Source of the DNA: Trichoplax adhaerens
Lineage: Eukaryota > Placozoa > Uniplacotomia > Trichoplacea > Trichoplacidae
NCBI RefSeq assembly: GCF_000150275.1
Contig: NW_002060968.1
Span: 167,797 to 231,796, forward strand
Direction of reading: 5' to 3'
Length of the DNA: 64,000 nt
This document shows, piece by piece, positions 25,801 through 38,300 of the stretch (position 1 is its first letter; the number at the start of each line of letters is the position of its first letter). Below the pieces are notes generated by a model that worked only from the letters and a program-made list of their open reading frames with translations, was not told the DNA's origin and did no database searches. Both the position numbers and the translations under genes were made by a program.

Positions 25801-28652
25801 TTATGAATTCCATACATAGAGATTCGATGTCAGCTAGTAGTGGGTTGGCCTAATTATTATAATCTATACTTTGTTACATTTATTATTATTTTTCTATTTT
25901 TCTTCTCTATTTTCATCGCTCTCTTACTACTGTTGATTAGCAAATCTTAACAGGAATATGCAAGAATTGGAAAGTTTAATTATAAATATAGTAATAAAAG
26001 ATTTCAGATGGAGCACTTTGACATCAAGCATGTCCTTAATTTGCTGTCGACACGGTTATATTTGCTGCTTATAATTACGATAGAATCTATCCATAACCAT
26101 TTCTATGATCATTGCATATCATGCGCACTATCGAGAGTGTAGATTACTATTCATATATAGTATAGCTCGTATGGAATTATCGTCGTGATGATTATTTTTG
26201 AAACCGATGTGAAAGGCATACGTTCATATTTATTAATAATGTGCATACTAATAGCGATTTCTAAGAATTCAGCTGGACTATTTATAATGTTGAAGCAATT
26301 TGGAATGAATAAATTGAAGAAGCAAGTAAATTCTCGCGTAAACCCACTCAACATGTAGATTGAATGTTATATGTGCTTATCAAAATTGTTGCTATTCATT
26401 GAATTATTATTTAGTGACTATTCATTAATGTACAATGCATACACACTATCTTGAATCTTTACCAATTTAGAATGAACGGAAATTGAATTATTGTATCTTC
26501 TATAGACTTTGTTTATCCTACGTAGTATAGCAACAACTATAAAACGAAAAATTCCGAAGGAAATGATTATGTATTGCGCACAATAACTCTGTAGCCGATT
26601 TTTTTAGCTTCATTACGACAAAATAGGCAACAATACTGTTAATGCTATTCAATTTTCAAGTGGAAAGTTAGCATTAATCATATCCATTATATTCACTTTG
26701 ATAATTGATTAAAATTAAGATTATTCTGCTTAGTATTAGATTTGAAATTGGTCTTAAGGCTCTGTAGGCAATGTTGGCCTCGGTAATACTTTATGCTTGA
26801 AGTGGACACTATTAAAGCTGTATAATTTAACGTACTCGTGTAAGACATCCTTCAAAAACTAACGTGAGATAGGCAATTTCTCATCATTATAGATTGTATG
26901 TGTAGAGGAGATTCAATACCAACTGGTAGATATTTGGCTTGATTATTATATTCTCCATGATAGAAGAATGATCATCGTACTCTTATTATTATATTGTTTC
27001 TTTATATTTTCGTCATTAAACTTTCAACAGTAATATTCAAGAATTACATTAGATCAATTTTTACTATGGTAATACAACATTTTAGAAGAAATGCGTCACA
27101 ACCATAATGTCATTCCATATTCTGCAGTAATACAATTATCATTCAGGATGGATAATATGTGCATACTGTTTGCCGCGGGGAAACTATCAGATAATTATTT
27201 CCATGATAATGATACAATAAGCGCTAACTAGAGTATACATTACTTCCATTTAATAAATTAATTGAGTAAATTTTCTAGCGTGAGATTATTAATCTTATCT
27301 TTTGACATTGCAAGCATGGACAAATTTTCATGCATTTTGTTACTGGCAACGTGCATGCTACCAGCCGTTTGCAAGAGTTCAACGTAATTTACGAAAATGG
27401 CGCAGCAGGTCGGAAGGGATGAATTAGAATATCATAGAAATTTTTCATACTCTATTTATGCTTTCCATTACCTATATTTATTGGATAGTTATTTAGTAAT
27501 TTTGCATGACTCTCCAGTGCAGCTACACAATCTGGAGTATCATGGAAGCAACGGCAAACTGCATACACAACTTTTCTCGTATCTGCTACTCGTCCGACTA
27601 CTCCGTGACTGATAGGAATCGTTTTACTAGGATAGTACATACGATAACCTACTATACTTGTACCATCCAGGTGTTATTCAAATCAATTCAAGTACACGAA
27701 GTTAATTTGAGTGAATAGACTTTGGTTGATCTTTATTTACCCTACTGCTGCCCTATAAATCGATTTGAAATACTTCTTGAAGAAACGATATCATTCTGTT
27801 GATTACATGATGGATGATAATTATTCAGTTTAGTGAGTTTCTGATGATAGTAGACTATGCGATAGAATATCGTTAATGCCAGGCAATCTTTAATGAAGAA
27901 GTTTACAATAAGAGTAATGATAGCTTAAAATTGATTCCTTATCCGATTCTACAGTCATAGACATTGGCCTGAGTCAGTTCTATCATGGAACAAATAATTA
28001 CAGTGATATATCCGGTCTGTATTTTTTTCTTTTAGCCATGACATCAGTTTTCGACAGTACTCTACACTGTACAGTAATAGTTCTAAATCACTTGACGGAC
28101 GAGTTTAGGCGAGTTAGCGGTTTCCTATCGTATCGTGCTGTACTCAATTGTCGTTCTTACTCTTTAACTTTTAAACAGAAAGTTAAAGCTAATAGTCATG
28201 ATTTCTTGGTTGTAGTTTATTATGCATGTTGATTTCCCTATATTAACCTATCATTAAAGCTAATAGTAATGATGTCGCAACCAAGATTGCAACACCCAAA
28301 TTGACGGGATTCTTTCCTCTACAGTTGTCTTAACGATCTCAGCAACTGACTGTAAACACTCTTTAATCTACCAAAGCCACATTGGAGTCTTAGACGATAG
28401 AATACTCACGCTAAGAATCCAAACTTTATTGTAAAAGCGATAGATTAAAATGATCGATTGAAGTCACAACAGACTATCTACTGCTCATCACTAAGAACCA
28501 TCTGTTATCCACTAACTGATCCACTCGCACCATTTAGAACTTGGAGGCTTTTATATAATCTCACCACCTTCGTTGGTGTAAAAGAAGAATAAATTGATAG
28601 CCAAGTCTACATGCTGAATCTAGCAAGTCTAGTCTCCCAGCCTCTCTATTTT

Positions 28653-28715
28653 TCTCTCTCTCTCTAATTCCGGGATTCTAAAGTAAAAGAGAGAGAGAGA
28701 GAGACAGAGAGAGAT
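28653..28715. repeat. TC run and GA run forming a potential hairpin
   Basis: A (TC)n run at 28,653-28,665 is followed about 20 nt later by a (GA)n run at about 28,687-28,715 with one CA interruption. The two are complementary, so the single strand could fold into a stem of a dozen or more pairs. It lies about 480 bases upstream of the MRPL22 start codon. Confidence 0.7.
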
Positions 28716-28919
28716 AGATGGTAGAAAAAGGGTTAGGGCTCGACTTTAACCTTAGTCGTCCATGACAACGAGAAGGACTGCGGAGGGACAGAAACGGACT
28801 TTTCATTGACGAAATCAATATTGCCGACCATCGTAGATTGTTGGTCAATGTCCCACTCTCTTCAGTCATCTCTGATACAGTATACTAATGGCCCAAATCG
28901 GACTGCTAAGCTACAGACG

Positions 28920-29060
28920 TACAGACGTTTAGACCATCCTACAGTATATATATGACATACAGTACAGTACGATACACTGTTGGGTACAGTACAGTACACT
29001 ATTACTATTTAGAGTTCATACTAACAACAGTATTACCTACTACAGTACTGTACTGTAACT
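28920..29060. repeat. GTACAGTAC-type short palindromic repeats upstream of MRPL22
   Basis: Repeated overlapping units such as ACAGTACAGTACGATACACT, GGTACAGTACAGTACAC and ACAGTACTGTACTGTAAC lie in about 140 bases. The same vocabulary (TGTACACTGTACAGTGTACA) recurs in the satellite at 55.6-56.8 kb upstream of BLTP1. No function is evident. Confidence 0.5.
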
Positions 29061-29183
29061 GCTAGAGCTAGTAGACTGTCTCATGCCAATGATCGTGGCG
29101 GTAATATTCCATACCAATACTGTGGATCAAGTGGTATAGCCAAGGCGATTGAGCTCAGCACTTGGATAGCAGCGTGGAGTGGA

Positions 29184-29192
29184 CGCCATCTT
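29184..29192 (-). promoter_or_regulatory. YY1-type site at the MRPL22 start
   Basis: CGCCATCTT is the reverse complement of AAGATGGCG, the core of the metazoan YY1 element typical of TATA-less promoters of ribosomal and mitochondrial genes. It lies five bases before the proposed ATG (29,197), as in many such genes where it sits around the first exon. No TATA box is obvious. Assignment is by motif and position only. Confidence 0.5.
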
Positions 29193-29196
29193 GAAG

Positions 29197-31326
29197 ATGC
29201 TGGCGTTGAAATGGAGAGTTTGCAACCCTTTAGGTTGGCTGGTGAAATAGTTCAATGGCGATGCAGATGCTTATTGTTGTTGTTATAGGATAGCTGTATT
29301 TTATCAGGTGTAGAAATTGTCTTACTGTGTGTTTTGCTCACTACTAGGTCTGGTTCGGTTAGGTTGGCACCACCTTGCCAACAACCAAAATGGCTTGCCA
29401 ACCACTGCCATCCCGGCGACTTGCAGCTCAATAGAGAGAATCAACAATCGCCATCTCCATACTACATCATCTTGTTGTGGTAAACATTATTTAAAAAAGC
29501 CTATCGAAAGTTATCATGAATCACTGGTCAAATATAAAGTTCAATTTGTACCAACCATTGACAATCGGTTATTGCAAGCCAAATTAGCTGGAGCATTACA
29601 ACATGATTACCTGATCAAACATAAGGCACCACCCAAAGTTGTAAGTAGGATAACTGACATCTTGTTATGGCTTCTTTTCTACCTTGATAGCCATCAACCG
29701 TCAATAAGTCCATTCTCTATATGATGTAGTGGTCGTATTGCAAGTTGTAAACTACTAATATACAAATGGTCAAGAAGGATTCGTTTTAGCAAAGTCAATT
29801 TCCAACATTGACCATCAATGCCATTGCAGCACAATACCTTCGTCATATTCTAGTTGCTTATCAACAACGATCAACTCATTTTTCTATTAAAACACTTTAC
29901 ATGATCCAATTGACTGTTTTAAACCATGACGTATGGACGTCAGACGATTACGAATTGGAGGAAATAAACGATAATGTACCTCGATCTAATTTAGATTCAA
30001 ATATTCCAGTACAGCACATTGCATGTCTATCAAAAATGGAATTAGACCTTAAACCTACGGGAAAGTCAGTAGAGTAGGTACAGTAGTTTAGTTCGAGATG
30101 AAACAAGGAAGTTTCAGGAAATGAGGTTGTAGTACCTTCATTTTAGCGTTACGATGCTTCATCGGACGCATTCTAGTTAGTAATCATGCTGTCGCTAGCT
30201 TTAAAAATACAATTGTTGCCCATAACAGCAGTACTACTACACCCATAAAGTCATCATGGGCTCTCTATTTTCTTGCTCGCACATCTGGATTGTAGTACTA
30301 TATACTGTAATCGTAAATATCCAATTAAAATTGACCACCCGTATCAATAATCAAAACCTATTCTATTCACTATAACCAATGAAATATATTCTTTTACAGG
30401 TGATACATGCCAGTAAACACAATATTAGAGGTAGTCCTAGGAAATTGAACTTATTAGCTAGATTGGTAAGTTGTCCAGCTATTTTTAGCCTTTAGACTAC
30501 ACAATGATAGTGCTGCATTTGCAGCCAATTTAACGAAAAAATCAACGATTTCGGTAATCGATTCTATTGCATACATACTTAATTATTACAGATACGGCGA
30601 ATGCGCGTTGACGATGCAATTGCTCAAATGCAATTTTCACCTAAAAGATTAGCCAAACCAATTTTACGGGTAAGCCATCATATAGAACTACTTGCTGATG
30701 CATATGTTAAGGACATGCGTGATAATTACGCGCGTACAATTACTTCATATGCCAAATCAAAAATAAAATAGCTTGCCCTCCCTAGCATTTTAAACTTTCA
30801 TCACCACTAATTTCGATAGGTTATATTGCAAGCTAAAGAAGAAGCTGCTAAAGAACACAACCTCACTGATCCCAATCAACTATTTGTAGGTAAGGAGCAG
30901 CAAGTTGATCGATTTTATTCCATTTTAATACCGCATTTATAACATAGATGGTCGTTTCTAAATATTAAGCGACAGATTAAACTAATTTCTTTTATCATAT
31001 TCTTCAGTTAAGAATAGCGTTGTACTTGTAGAGTAGAAACTGCCATTGTCTGTCCCTAGTAAATACATTCGATAAAATCGATAACCACTCTCTTCATGAT
31101 TTTTATAGAAGAATCAACCGTTGGCCGAGGCCTAATTTTAAAAGGCGTCCGATATCATGGGAAAGGTAGAGCGGGCGTCCAGCGGACATACTATTGTCAT
31201 TACTTTTTGAAATTAAAAGAAGGCCAACCCCCTAAAGATCCTACAATACCAATAGAACATCGCAGAGGTCATACAAAATGGATGGTAACGAATATGCCTC
31301 CTCCGAAAATTGTCAGCGGACTTTGA
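29197..31326 (+). CDS. MRPL22: Mitochondrial ribosomal protein uL22m
   Basis: Large-subunit protein of the mitochondrial ribosome; bacterial L22 relatives line the peptide exit tunnel next to 23S-type rRNA. The six exons are 29197-29233, 29348-29640, 30400-30465, 30592-30669, 30820-30889 and 31109-31326. All borders are GT/AG with matching phases, totalling 762 nt (253 residues). Diagnostic family sequence includes GSPRKLNLLARL and MRVDDAIAQMQFSPKRLAKP (exons 3-4), then ESTVGRGLILKGVRYHGKGR and TYYCHYFLKLKEG in exon 6, matching the conserved L22 tail. The N-terminus MLALKWRVCNPL... is basic and hydrophobic, as expected for a mitochondrial presequence. It is longer than the human protein, mostly before the L22 core. 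The exon 1 assignment (ATG 29,197, donor GTTGGC) is the least certain part because exon 2 has no ATG in frame. The gene converges with BLTP1. Confidence 0.92.
29790..30077 (+). CDS. Possible alternative last exon within MRPL22 intron 2
   Basis: MRPL22 intron 2 (29641-30399) is far longer than the other introns and holds a 95-codon open frame preceded by a good acceptor (CGTTTTAG/CAAAGT). It is in phase 0, exactly what the exon 2 donor at 29,641 supplies. Joined, it would give an isoform with exons 1-2 and a tail beginning QSQFPTLTINAIAAQYLRHI and ending DLKPTGKSVE then TAG, lacking the whole L22 core. The sequence is acidic towards the end and resembles no family I know. It could be a genuine alternative 3' exon, an exon of a nested gene, or chance. 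Confidence 0.35.
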   Translation, partial: QSQFPTLTINAIAAQYLRHILVAYQQRSTHFSIKTLYMIQLTVLNHDVWTSDDYELEEINDNVPRSNLDSNIPVQHIACLSKMELDLKPTGKSVE

Positions 31327-32362
31327 CTTGTTACTAGTCCATAACCAAAGATACCCAAACGTCATCCTTGTTATCGCCGCTGCTAAACAATCATAACTAA
31401 TCACTAATTTCAGAAACATTTTTATTTTATAAAATGCTATATTTAAATCGTGACAAATAAACCTGAAATTTTCAAAATTTTTCATACTAGACTAGGAATA
31501 CATTATGCAAAAATTTGCTCTTTTAGAATATCCAAAGTTATCGGCACCTTCGTAACATGTAAAATTTTAAAATGGATCTAATATAAATATATATACAAGC
31601 CGTGTTATTTACATACTTGTAGCAAGTGTAAAGGTATAAAAACTTATGCCTGGCCAACATATCCACAGTAGTATATTACAAATAATAAAGGTCCATGTAC
31701 ATTACAATATCTGTTACATTTCATTTATAAATACTGTGTCATTAAACGTATTAATTAAATAGGCGTATGTAAATGAGATACCAGTAATACAGGTGCATAA
31801 AAACTAAATTTAACATTTTCAAAATAAGAAAATGATTTACCATTAGTACCAGTATAGAGAACTAAAACATAAAAGGAATAAATTCGTAAGTCGGAAAATC
31901 AAACTATTAGCTATAACAACCTTTGGTTGCAGGATAATTTGCGTCACAAAAAAGACTATTTGACAATTTTTCGTTTATGAGTACAACTTTAAACATAAAT
32001 TTCTCAATATTACATTTACTATTTTAGTGCAGATCTGAATCCCCGATAAATCCCTATTTACTAATGATAATAGAGCACAAACGCTTCCTTACATCTACTA
32101 ACATAATCCTTAATATCATAGAAATATGCTCTCTTAAATGTAACTGAAATCTAATTACACTAGTTACATTGGCATGATCAAAATAAGCCATTCATTACGT
32201 AAGGTAGATTACAAATCTATTAAGCAAGAAATTTCAATTTCCATTTTTATCTCAGCCTATCTACGGATCTAATCCACCGATTCTAAATGAAACAGTTCTG
32301 CTATTGCTAAAAATTATTTTCGAACTCAATCTCCGGATAAAACAAATCCTAAGTTAGTAAGC
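31327..32362. other. Convergent 3' region between MRPL22 and BLTP1
   Basis: About 1 kb of AT-rich sequence between two stop codons. AATAAA at 31,456-31,461, about 130 nt after the MRPL22 stop, is a plausible polyadenylation signal; a second AATAAA lies at 31,684. For BLTP1 (minus strand) TTTATT at 31,421-31,426 is the only exact complement I noticed, and using it would give overlapping 3' UTRs. No ORF here is supported. Confidence 0.5.
31456..31461 (+). terminator. Polyadenylation signal AATAAA for MRPL22
   Basis: Exact AATAAA hexamer about 130 nt downstream of the MRPL22 TGA. The assignment rests on motif and distance only. Confidence 0.4.
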
Positions 32363-35347
32363 TCATTTGCTTTGGCTATTCTTCTTATTATTATCTTTAA
32401 TAATTTCATAGAGAACGAGTGCAACAAATACATCCATTGGATCCAGTAAACCACGTTGCAAGTATTTCGGTATTGTGCTATGGGCATTTTCAAATCCTAA
32501 CTTATTTAAAACCCAATCGATGCCGACAGGGTCAGTTCTTTCTCCTGCCCATGACAGAAATTGAATCTTCGGGTCTAGATACCAGTGACTGCAAGTAAAT
32601 CGACGCATTTGCAGCATTTTTAATGTGTTCTCTGCTCGCTCAAATTTTCTCTCAAAATTTCGATGGGAAACAAATCGCGGCTTATCAGCTTCTAATTGCA
32701 TATACATATTACAGCAATCAGTGAAACATGAAATACAGCGCTACAATAAAAATGCAATAAATTGTACTGCATAAATTAGCGTTGAATTTGTATACCTTGA
32801 TCATCTTCTCCCTTGATATAATTATTAATCATTTGATGCAGAAAGATAAAATGATTAACGTCTTGTGAAAGCCAAATACTATTCTCAAACGTGATATTAC
32901 ATGAGGTATCAATCGTCATTTCTCGGTCATTTTCTAAACAAAAAAATTAATACGATGAAGTTACATATCCATTATAATTAATCATCAAATACTCTTTGTA
33001 CTAGTATCAAATAAAATCGCTAATATAATAAAATCATCTTGCATACCCCCATCCAGATCTCGCAATGTCAGTGCTGGAATGGTATGATTTGTTTCTAATG
33101 TAAGTTTAGTTTCCGGAAACGAAAAGACAGTTTCTACATCCAATTCATAGCGTTCATCTGGCATTAGATATATCCCTCGTAATCTTGATGGTCGCATTTT
33201 ACTACTCATAGTCCCAAATTTTCGCTCTCCAAATCCGCCCATTTGAGGACTGTAGTGCCTTCTCGTAGCACTATCAGCAATTGGTGTTACACAGGCGTAT
33301 ACTAACCAATCTTGTACATTCCCGTGATTCGGTGGACGTTGCTTAAATCGAGTGATGCGACAAACTTTGGCCGTCTGTGATACGCCAGCCAAAGAAGGCA
33401 GAAAAGGTAGGCGATGCATTTTACTATCATCACGTGTAACCTTACTGTTGCCTATATTTACATCTAAACTATGCTTTACACGAGCAATTACTTCTTTATC
33501 ACGTGAAAAGGAAATTGAAGTTACAAAACTTGCTGCAGGTCGTTGCAAATAGAAAAGACTCCACACTTTCTCCGTAAAATTAAGGCCATCAAAGCATGCT
33601 AAAGATATTAAACTTCCATATAAGGAAAAATTTCCTTCAAGATTAACTTTAGCAAGATCCAAGGGAGGAAGGCCAGATTTAAATATAATCTTATTTAACA
33701 CTCTCAACGGTCGAATCCAGTGATGAACAGAGTTTTCCAATGATTGTTCACGATTGCTTGAATATATCGAACTACCGCGCATACGTGATTGACGTCGTCC
33801 TCCTAATGCTCGCTTGCTACTCCGTTGCTGTTTTCTAAAGCATTCTTCAAGTTTAAAGATAATCTTAATGAGATTTGTTGGGCTCGATTGCGAGATCGCT
33901 GCATATAATTCACACCATTGCACATTGCCATGAAGGGTAATTGATGGGGATTCACTGAATTTAATACCCATAGAGCCGATTGAACTAAGTTCTGGATCTT
34001 GCGTGGTAACGATGTTCCATTTATCATATAGGCTAGCCTTAAGATTAGTTAAGTGCGCCATAATGGTAGGAGTACTCATATAATCTAATCTCGCATCTAA
34101 TAATAGCAAACTTAGGGAAATCGCATTTTGCGGCTGCCAATCATAATTGTCACGAAATTGCCCTATTCGTTAAAAAGTTGAATATCGATCATTATACTGT
34201 GCATACAATGAATCTAATTTGAAAATTTGAAATTATCGCTACGTAATTGGGAATAGTAAATTTTTTGTTTAAACCCTTACCAGACACCGAGAATTCCTGT
34301 AATTCTATCAAACCGCCAACGGTACCACTTCGAGAATCTATAGAGCTCCTACCGATTGCGATCTGTGCGTCCAGATTATTGTAACCAGAGTGTCCAACAT
34401 ACAGACACGTGCGACATTTAACTTCATTTGTACTCCAACTAAACACAAATTGGAAAATTTCAGTGTAATACTTAATATAATATCTTGCCGGTTAACTTAC
34501 TTTGTAGGTCCCATAATGCTGCCCATATTTGCGGTTACGACCAACTGCTGTAAATTACAAGCTAATACAAACATTGAGTCATAATCGGTTATACTTTCTG
34601 ATTTCTGCCTTTCAATAGCTGGAACTGTTAACTTAAATTCATTACTATGTTGCCTTTCGAACATTGCTTCCTTGCCATCTTGAAAGAAGCAAAGCACAAC
34701 AATAATCAAACTGCGTTGAATCACCCATTAAATTATCGACAAAATACTAACCAGCCCAATTACTCTGAGGAGTTTCACTGGATCGTGTCTGCGTGTTGCT
34801 GCTGTCACCGACATTACCCAAAAACAGTCGTCTGGCAATAGAATTTCGATACCAAGCTTTGGGAACATCAAGAATTTCAGATAATCCTCTCATATCGTAG
34901 TTGAATTCAGCGCTTTTAATATCGAATAATCCTTGAATACAAAAGAGAAATTATGATGCATATAATAGTTAGTACTTTATTACATACAAAAAAACTGCAA
35001 TAATAATTAATTACCTGCGGTGTGATATTTAACACGAAATTTGTTAGCAGATGGATCCGAAGCTCGACCAAGGTCAGTAATATCAAATTTATTACTGGAC
35101 CGTTCGTTTTGAGATATTATAATCCGCTTTCTGGTAATGCTAACTTTTGCCGATTCCACATGCAAACTTAGAGAATCTCTGCCATCAGTATTGCTACGCG
35201 ACGATGCAAAACTATTATTCCTAGCACGTCCTCCTGGTTGATGCTGACGACCATATGGATGAAATATAGAAAATGAAAAGCGTTCAAGATATCCCGTAAA
35301 AGATACTGTTGAGCAAGTTCCATGAGGAATATTTTCGGACAGCGATG
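32363..35347 (-). CDS. BLTP1: BLTP1 exons 50-56: conserved C-terminal region (residues about 3691-4518)
   Basis: Exons: 35015-35347, 34752-34931, 34501-34678, 34281-34438, 32993-34162 (1,170 nt), 32796-32933, 32363-32691. This is the region known as the fragile-site-associated protein C-terminal domain. Landmarks: FSFSIFHPYGRQ, YDMRGLSEILDVPKAWYRNS followed by IARRLFLG, FVLACNLQQLVVTANMGSIM, GRSSIDSRSGTVGG, SLISLACFDGLNFTEKVWSL, FTCSHWYLDPKIQFLSWAGE and TDPVGIDWVLNKLGFENA. Known proteins end a few dozen residues after the LQRG-DP motif, and so does this one (tail NNKKNSQSK). No truncation is seen. Confidence 0.93.
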
Positions 35348-38300
35348 CTACAATAATAGACATTTAATCGTAATTCATAAAATTTATTTGTAACACTTGG
35401 CACCCTAATATAGGCGATTATTACTAAAAATACTCTTAATTTCTAACCTGATGAATTTCCAGATGATACAGCGCAGCTTTCCAAGCCAATATAAGGAGCC
35501 ATGCTGACTTTCTTCTCTGAATGACTGGTAAACATCAAATCTAACGATGGCAGTTGTAATAAGCACTCTACTCTCGACACAGGCATGCAACTTAAACGAA
35601 TATCGAGGGGTTCGACGCGAACATATACAAATGCATTAACCGGAAAAGAGGTTATATTAGATAAACTCGTTCTGTTTGCTGTCAGGACAGAATTTTCATC
35701 TTCTTCACTCGAAATACTTTCACGTGAGTGTATATCTTGATTGTAAAACATATCAACTGAACTACGCCGAGATAATATTTCTTCAGCTGGAGTTAAATCT
35801 CCAAGTGCTCCTTCAAGAAAGTCAACCAAACTAGGTGTTAAGATGATTTCATCAGCTAAAGAATGAAGGTAGAGCCATAAATGTAAAGTAGCAACAGTTT
35901 TCAACTTTGCAGCTGAAGTTCCAAAAGACTCAGAGCCAGTATCCGCGGATAAACTACTTGGCTAAAAATATGAATTTAGTTTATTTCATATTATTTCGAG
36001 AGAATTGGTATATTATTTAGGTAGTAGTCATGGGGAAAAATAAGTTAAATCAATTACCAGCCGATAACGATTGTATAACTATTGTCATTTCGTAGCATTC
36101 TCGTATTACCTGATACTGCTTATTAGATTCATCTTCATCCTTTTGATTAAGCGTAGTATAGCGTAATTTTATATCGATGTCTGGCATCATTAATATTGTG
36201 CTTTCAAGTTGAGCGGACGAAACAGATCCAATAGCCTTCCTAGACCTCCATTTACTCGACTTTAGATGATCTCTTGTATGCGATCTTTTACGTATCATTC
36301 TAGTAATGACATTAAAGTTTTAAAGTTAAGCGTACTTTTTCATTAAATGAAATTCGTAAATTATTGATCTAATTTTTCCGTACTCATCTGCTTGTTTCAT
36401 AGACTGACTATATAGGGTACATTTTCCTGTATCGGTCTGAAGTACAACATCGAGTTCAAAGTCAAATTTCATATCAGTGGATGATTTGGATTGAGTAAAA
36501 GATCCGGCTACGGATGGAGCTTGGTCGCCTTCGTCATAGCTTAAGTAACATGCCTAAATAATTAAATGAAGGCTGTATGTTAATAACTTCTTACTAAATT
36601 AAGTATGAACACTTGCTGGATATTAGTATTGCTACCGGATCTTCCTTTATTGATACTTTTTTCTTCTTATTTTGAGAATCTGTAGTATCCGGCTGTATTT
36701 CAATAACAGTATCGTTGCCAGATGCTCCAGTTACTACATGACCCGTAAAGTCTTCGTTGCGATTCGTTTCCAACATTTGAGATAACGGTTTACCACTTTC
36801 ACGTTCAATGTCACCATCATAGCCAGACGCTAGCAAACTCATATGTTTAGTTCGCCGGTAGTTAAATATTTTTTTGCCAACTAAATTATTGCATTGTATA
36901 TACAAGATTAGGTCACGAAACTCTGAAATAGAAGTTCAAAGATACTGTGGAATTATCATATCTGTATTACCTGAAAGCCTTCTTCGGTGCTTCTGTATCT
37001 TGGCCGTATCACCTCCTGTTTGACGTTCGAGAGTTGACATTCGATTTCTTCTTTTTTTTTCAAAATCTTTACTTAAATGTGAATGCCGAAAATCTTCGTC
37101 AATTATAGATTGATTAGCTTCAGTATCCCTAAATAGGAGATAATATTATAGTAAGATTAATTCATTATGCTTGCTCAGCTGCGAACATAATAAGCAATTT
37201 ACCATATAGTATGTCTCGGTCAACAGTAATTATTGTTTAAATTGTCAATACAAATAGAAACCTCAATTTATTGATCTTCGAAATTTCTGATCGTTTTTTG
37301 TGATCGCCATAACTTTGCTTAATTTTGATTCTATCCGGAAACTTTTCTGCGTCAGCGATTCTATAGTCAAAATTCTCTTCACTGCTAGTGGAATTATTAA
37401 TATTTCTTTGTCGTCTACTATAAGGTACCAAATGCGAAAGTACATTAGTAACAAGATTTCTAACTTATATCAGCTTAGGAGATGCCTTCTATAAGGTGAA
37501 ACACTTGAAATTATCGTCATATAAAATATATTATGCGTACCGCTCATGTGATATACCCATAATATATTTATCCATAACATCATAGTCTTCGTATCGGTCA
37601 TCAAACGTTTCGAATGAGTCTACAAATTCATCGCTCTCATCAGTGATTGAACCAATGTCTGAAGTTTCATCTGCTTCGTTCATTAATGTTAAAGCATCTC
37701 CAAGAAGTGATAAGTAGCGGCCAATATCTTGGTCAAAGCTCATGTTGATACCAAAGATCCTCCAACAAAATACAACAGACCATTTACCAGCACTTTGATG
37801 AGATTCCCCTTAATAATAATTTTTGCAATCAGATACGACTCTTTCGGTTCCAATGTAAAAAGAACGTAATTTTACCTGATTTATATCGTTCCGACTTTGA
37901 ACAGCACTCATAAGTTCCATCAGGAACAATACCTAGAAGAATGTAATGAAAATCGGAAAATCAGCTTGGTAATACTGCAAGATATATTTACTTACTATTA
38001 ACGTACATGAATTCATAATACAATCTTGATTCAGATTAGGAGCCCAAAATTTGGAATCTGTTCCCATACTATCAGTAAAGCGAATGCATAATGCTTTAAA
38101 ATGCCCTCGAACAGCCAAAGATGTACTATTACATGCTGTAATCAGCATGCTATCAACAGTACATAATAACGCGGGATTGGATTCTACGTAATAGAATAAG
38201 TAATCAAGCTAGATAAGTATTTGCCACTATTTTGTAAAAAGTAAACCATCTATTTTTGCTGGTATTACCGTAATCGCGACTTCGCAAAAATGGGTCAGCA

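Larger units (their letters stand above)
15300..27750. repeat. Diverged direct duplication of a several-kb unit, about three copies
   Basis: The same succession of non-coding blocks appears in order several times. A block around AACTATAAATTTATCTTGG-A-AA lies near 16,459, 21,411, 21,677 and 25,178 (weaker near 24,408). A block GGAGAAAAGATAAT followed about 60-100 nt later by AATATGATT.. lies near 16,779, 21,981 and 25,430, with a weaker copy near 15,443. A block GGAATGAATTAGAGT followed by TGCAATTATCAT lies near 17,741, 22,691 and 27,414. A block ATCATGGGAGAAAA lies near 18,625 and 23,061, weaker near 26,546. Spacing is about 3.5-5 kb. Boundaries are approximate. Gene-family member D sits in the first unit; I could not find its exons in the others. 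Confidence 0.5.
19869..29196. other. Long non-genic stretch with duplicated blocks and unresolved 5' part of member D
   Basis: About 9.3 kb. The first 600 bases may hold 5' exons of member D. Most of 20.5-27.8 kb consists of the diverged duplicated blocks described above. Plus-strand ORFs at 22,707, 24,659, 27,397, 27,506 and 28,038 and minus-strand ORFs at 26,151 and 27,452 have no splice-consistent extension or recognisable similarity. From about 28.6 kb base composition rises in GC towards the MRPL22 promoter, with a TC/GA hairpin (28,653-28,715) and GTACAGTAC-rich sequence (28,920-29,060). Confidence 0.45.

Noticed and set aside
27397-27718. Three overlapping ORFs on both strands
   Set aside because: They sit in a copy of the old duplicated block. 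The equivalents at 17.7 and 22.7 kb do not keep any of the frames.
37876-37932. Alternative frame of BLTP1 exon 42 (VLFLMELMSAVQ...)
   Set aside because: It uses a good-looking GTAAGT donor in exon 41, but the next exon then stops at once. The other chain (CIVPDGTYECC) stays open and matches relatives.
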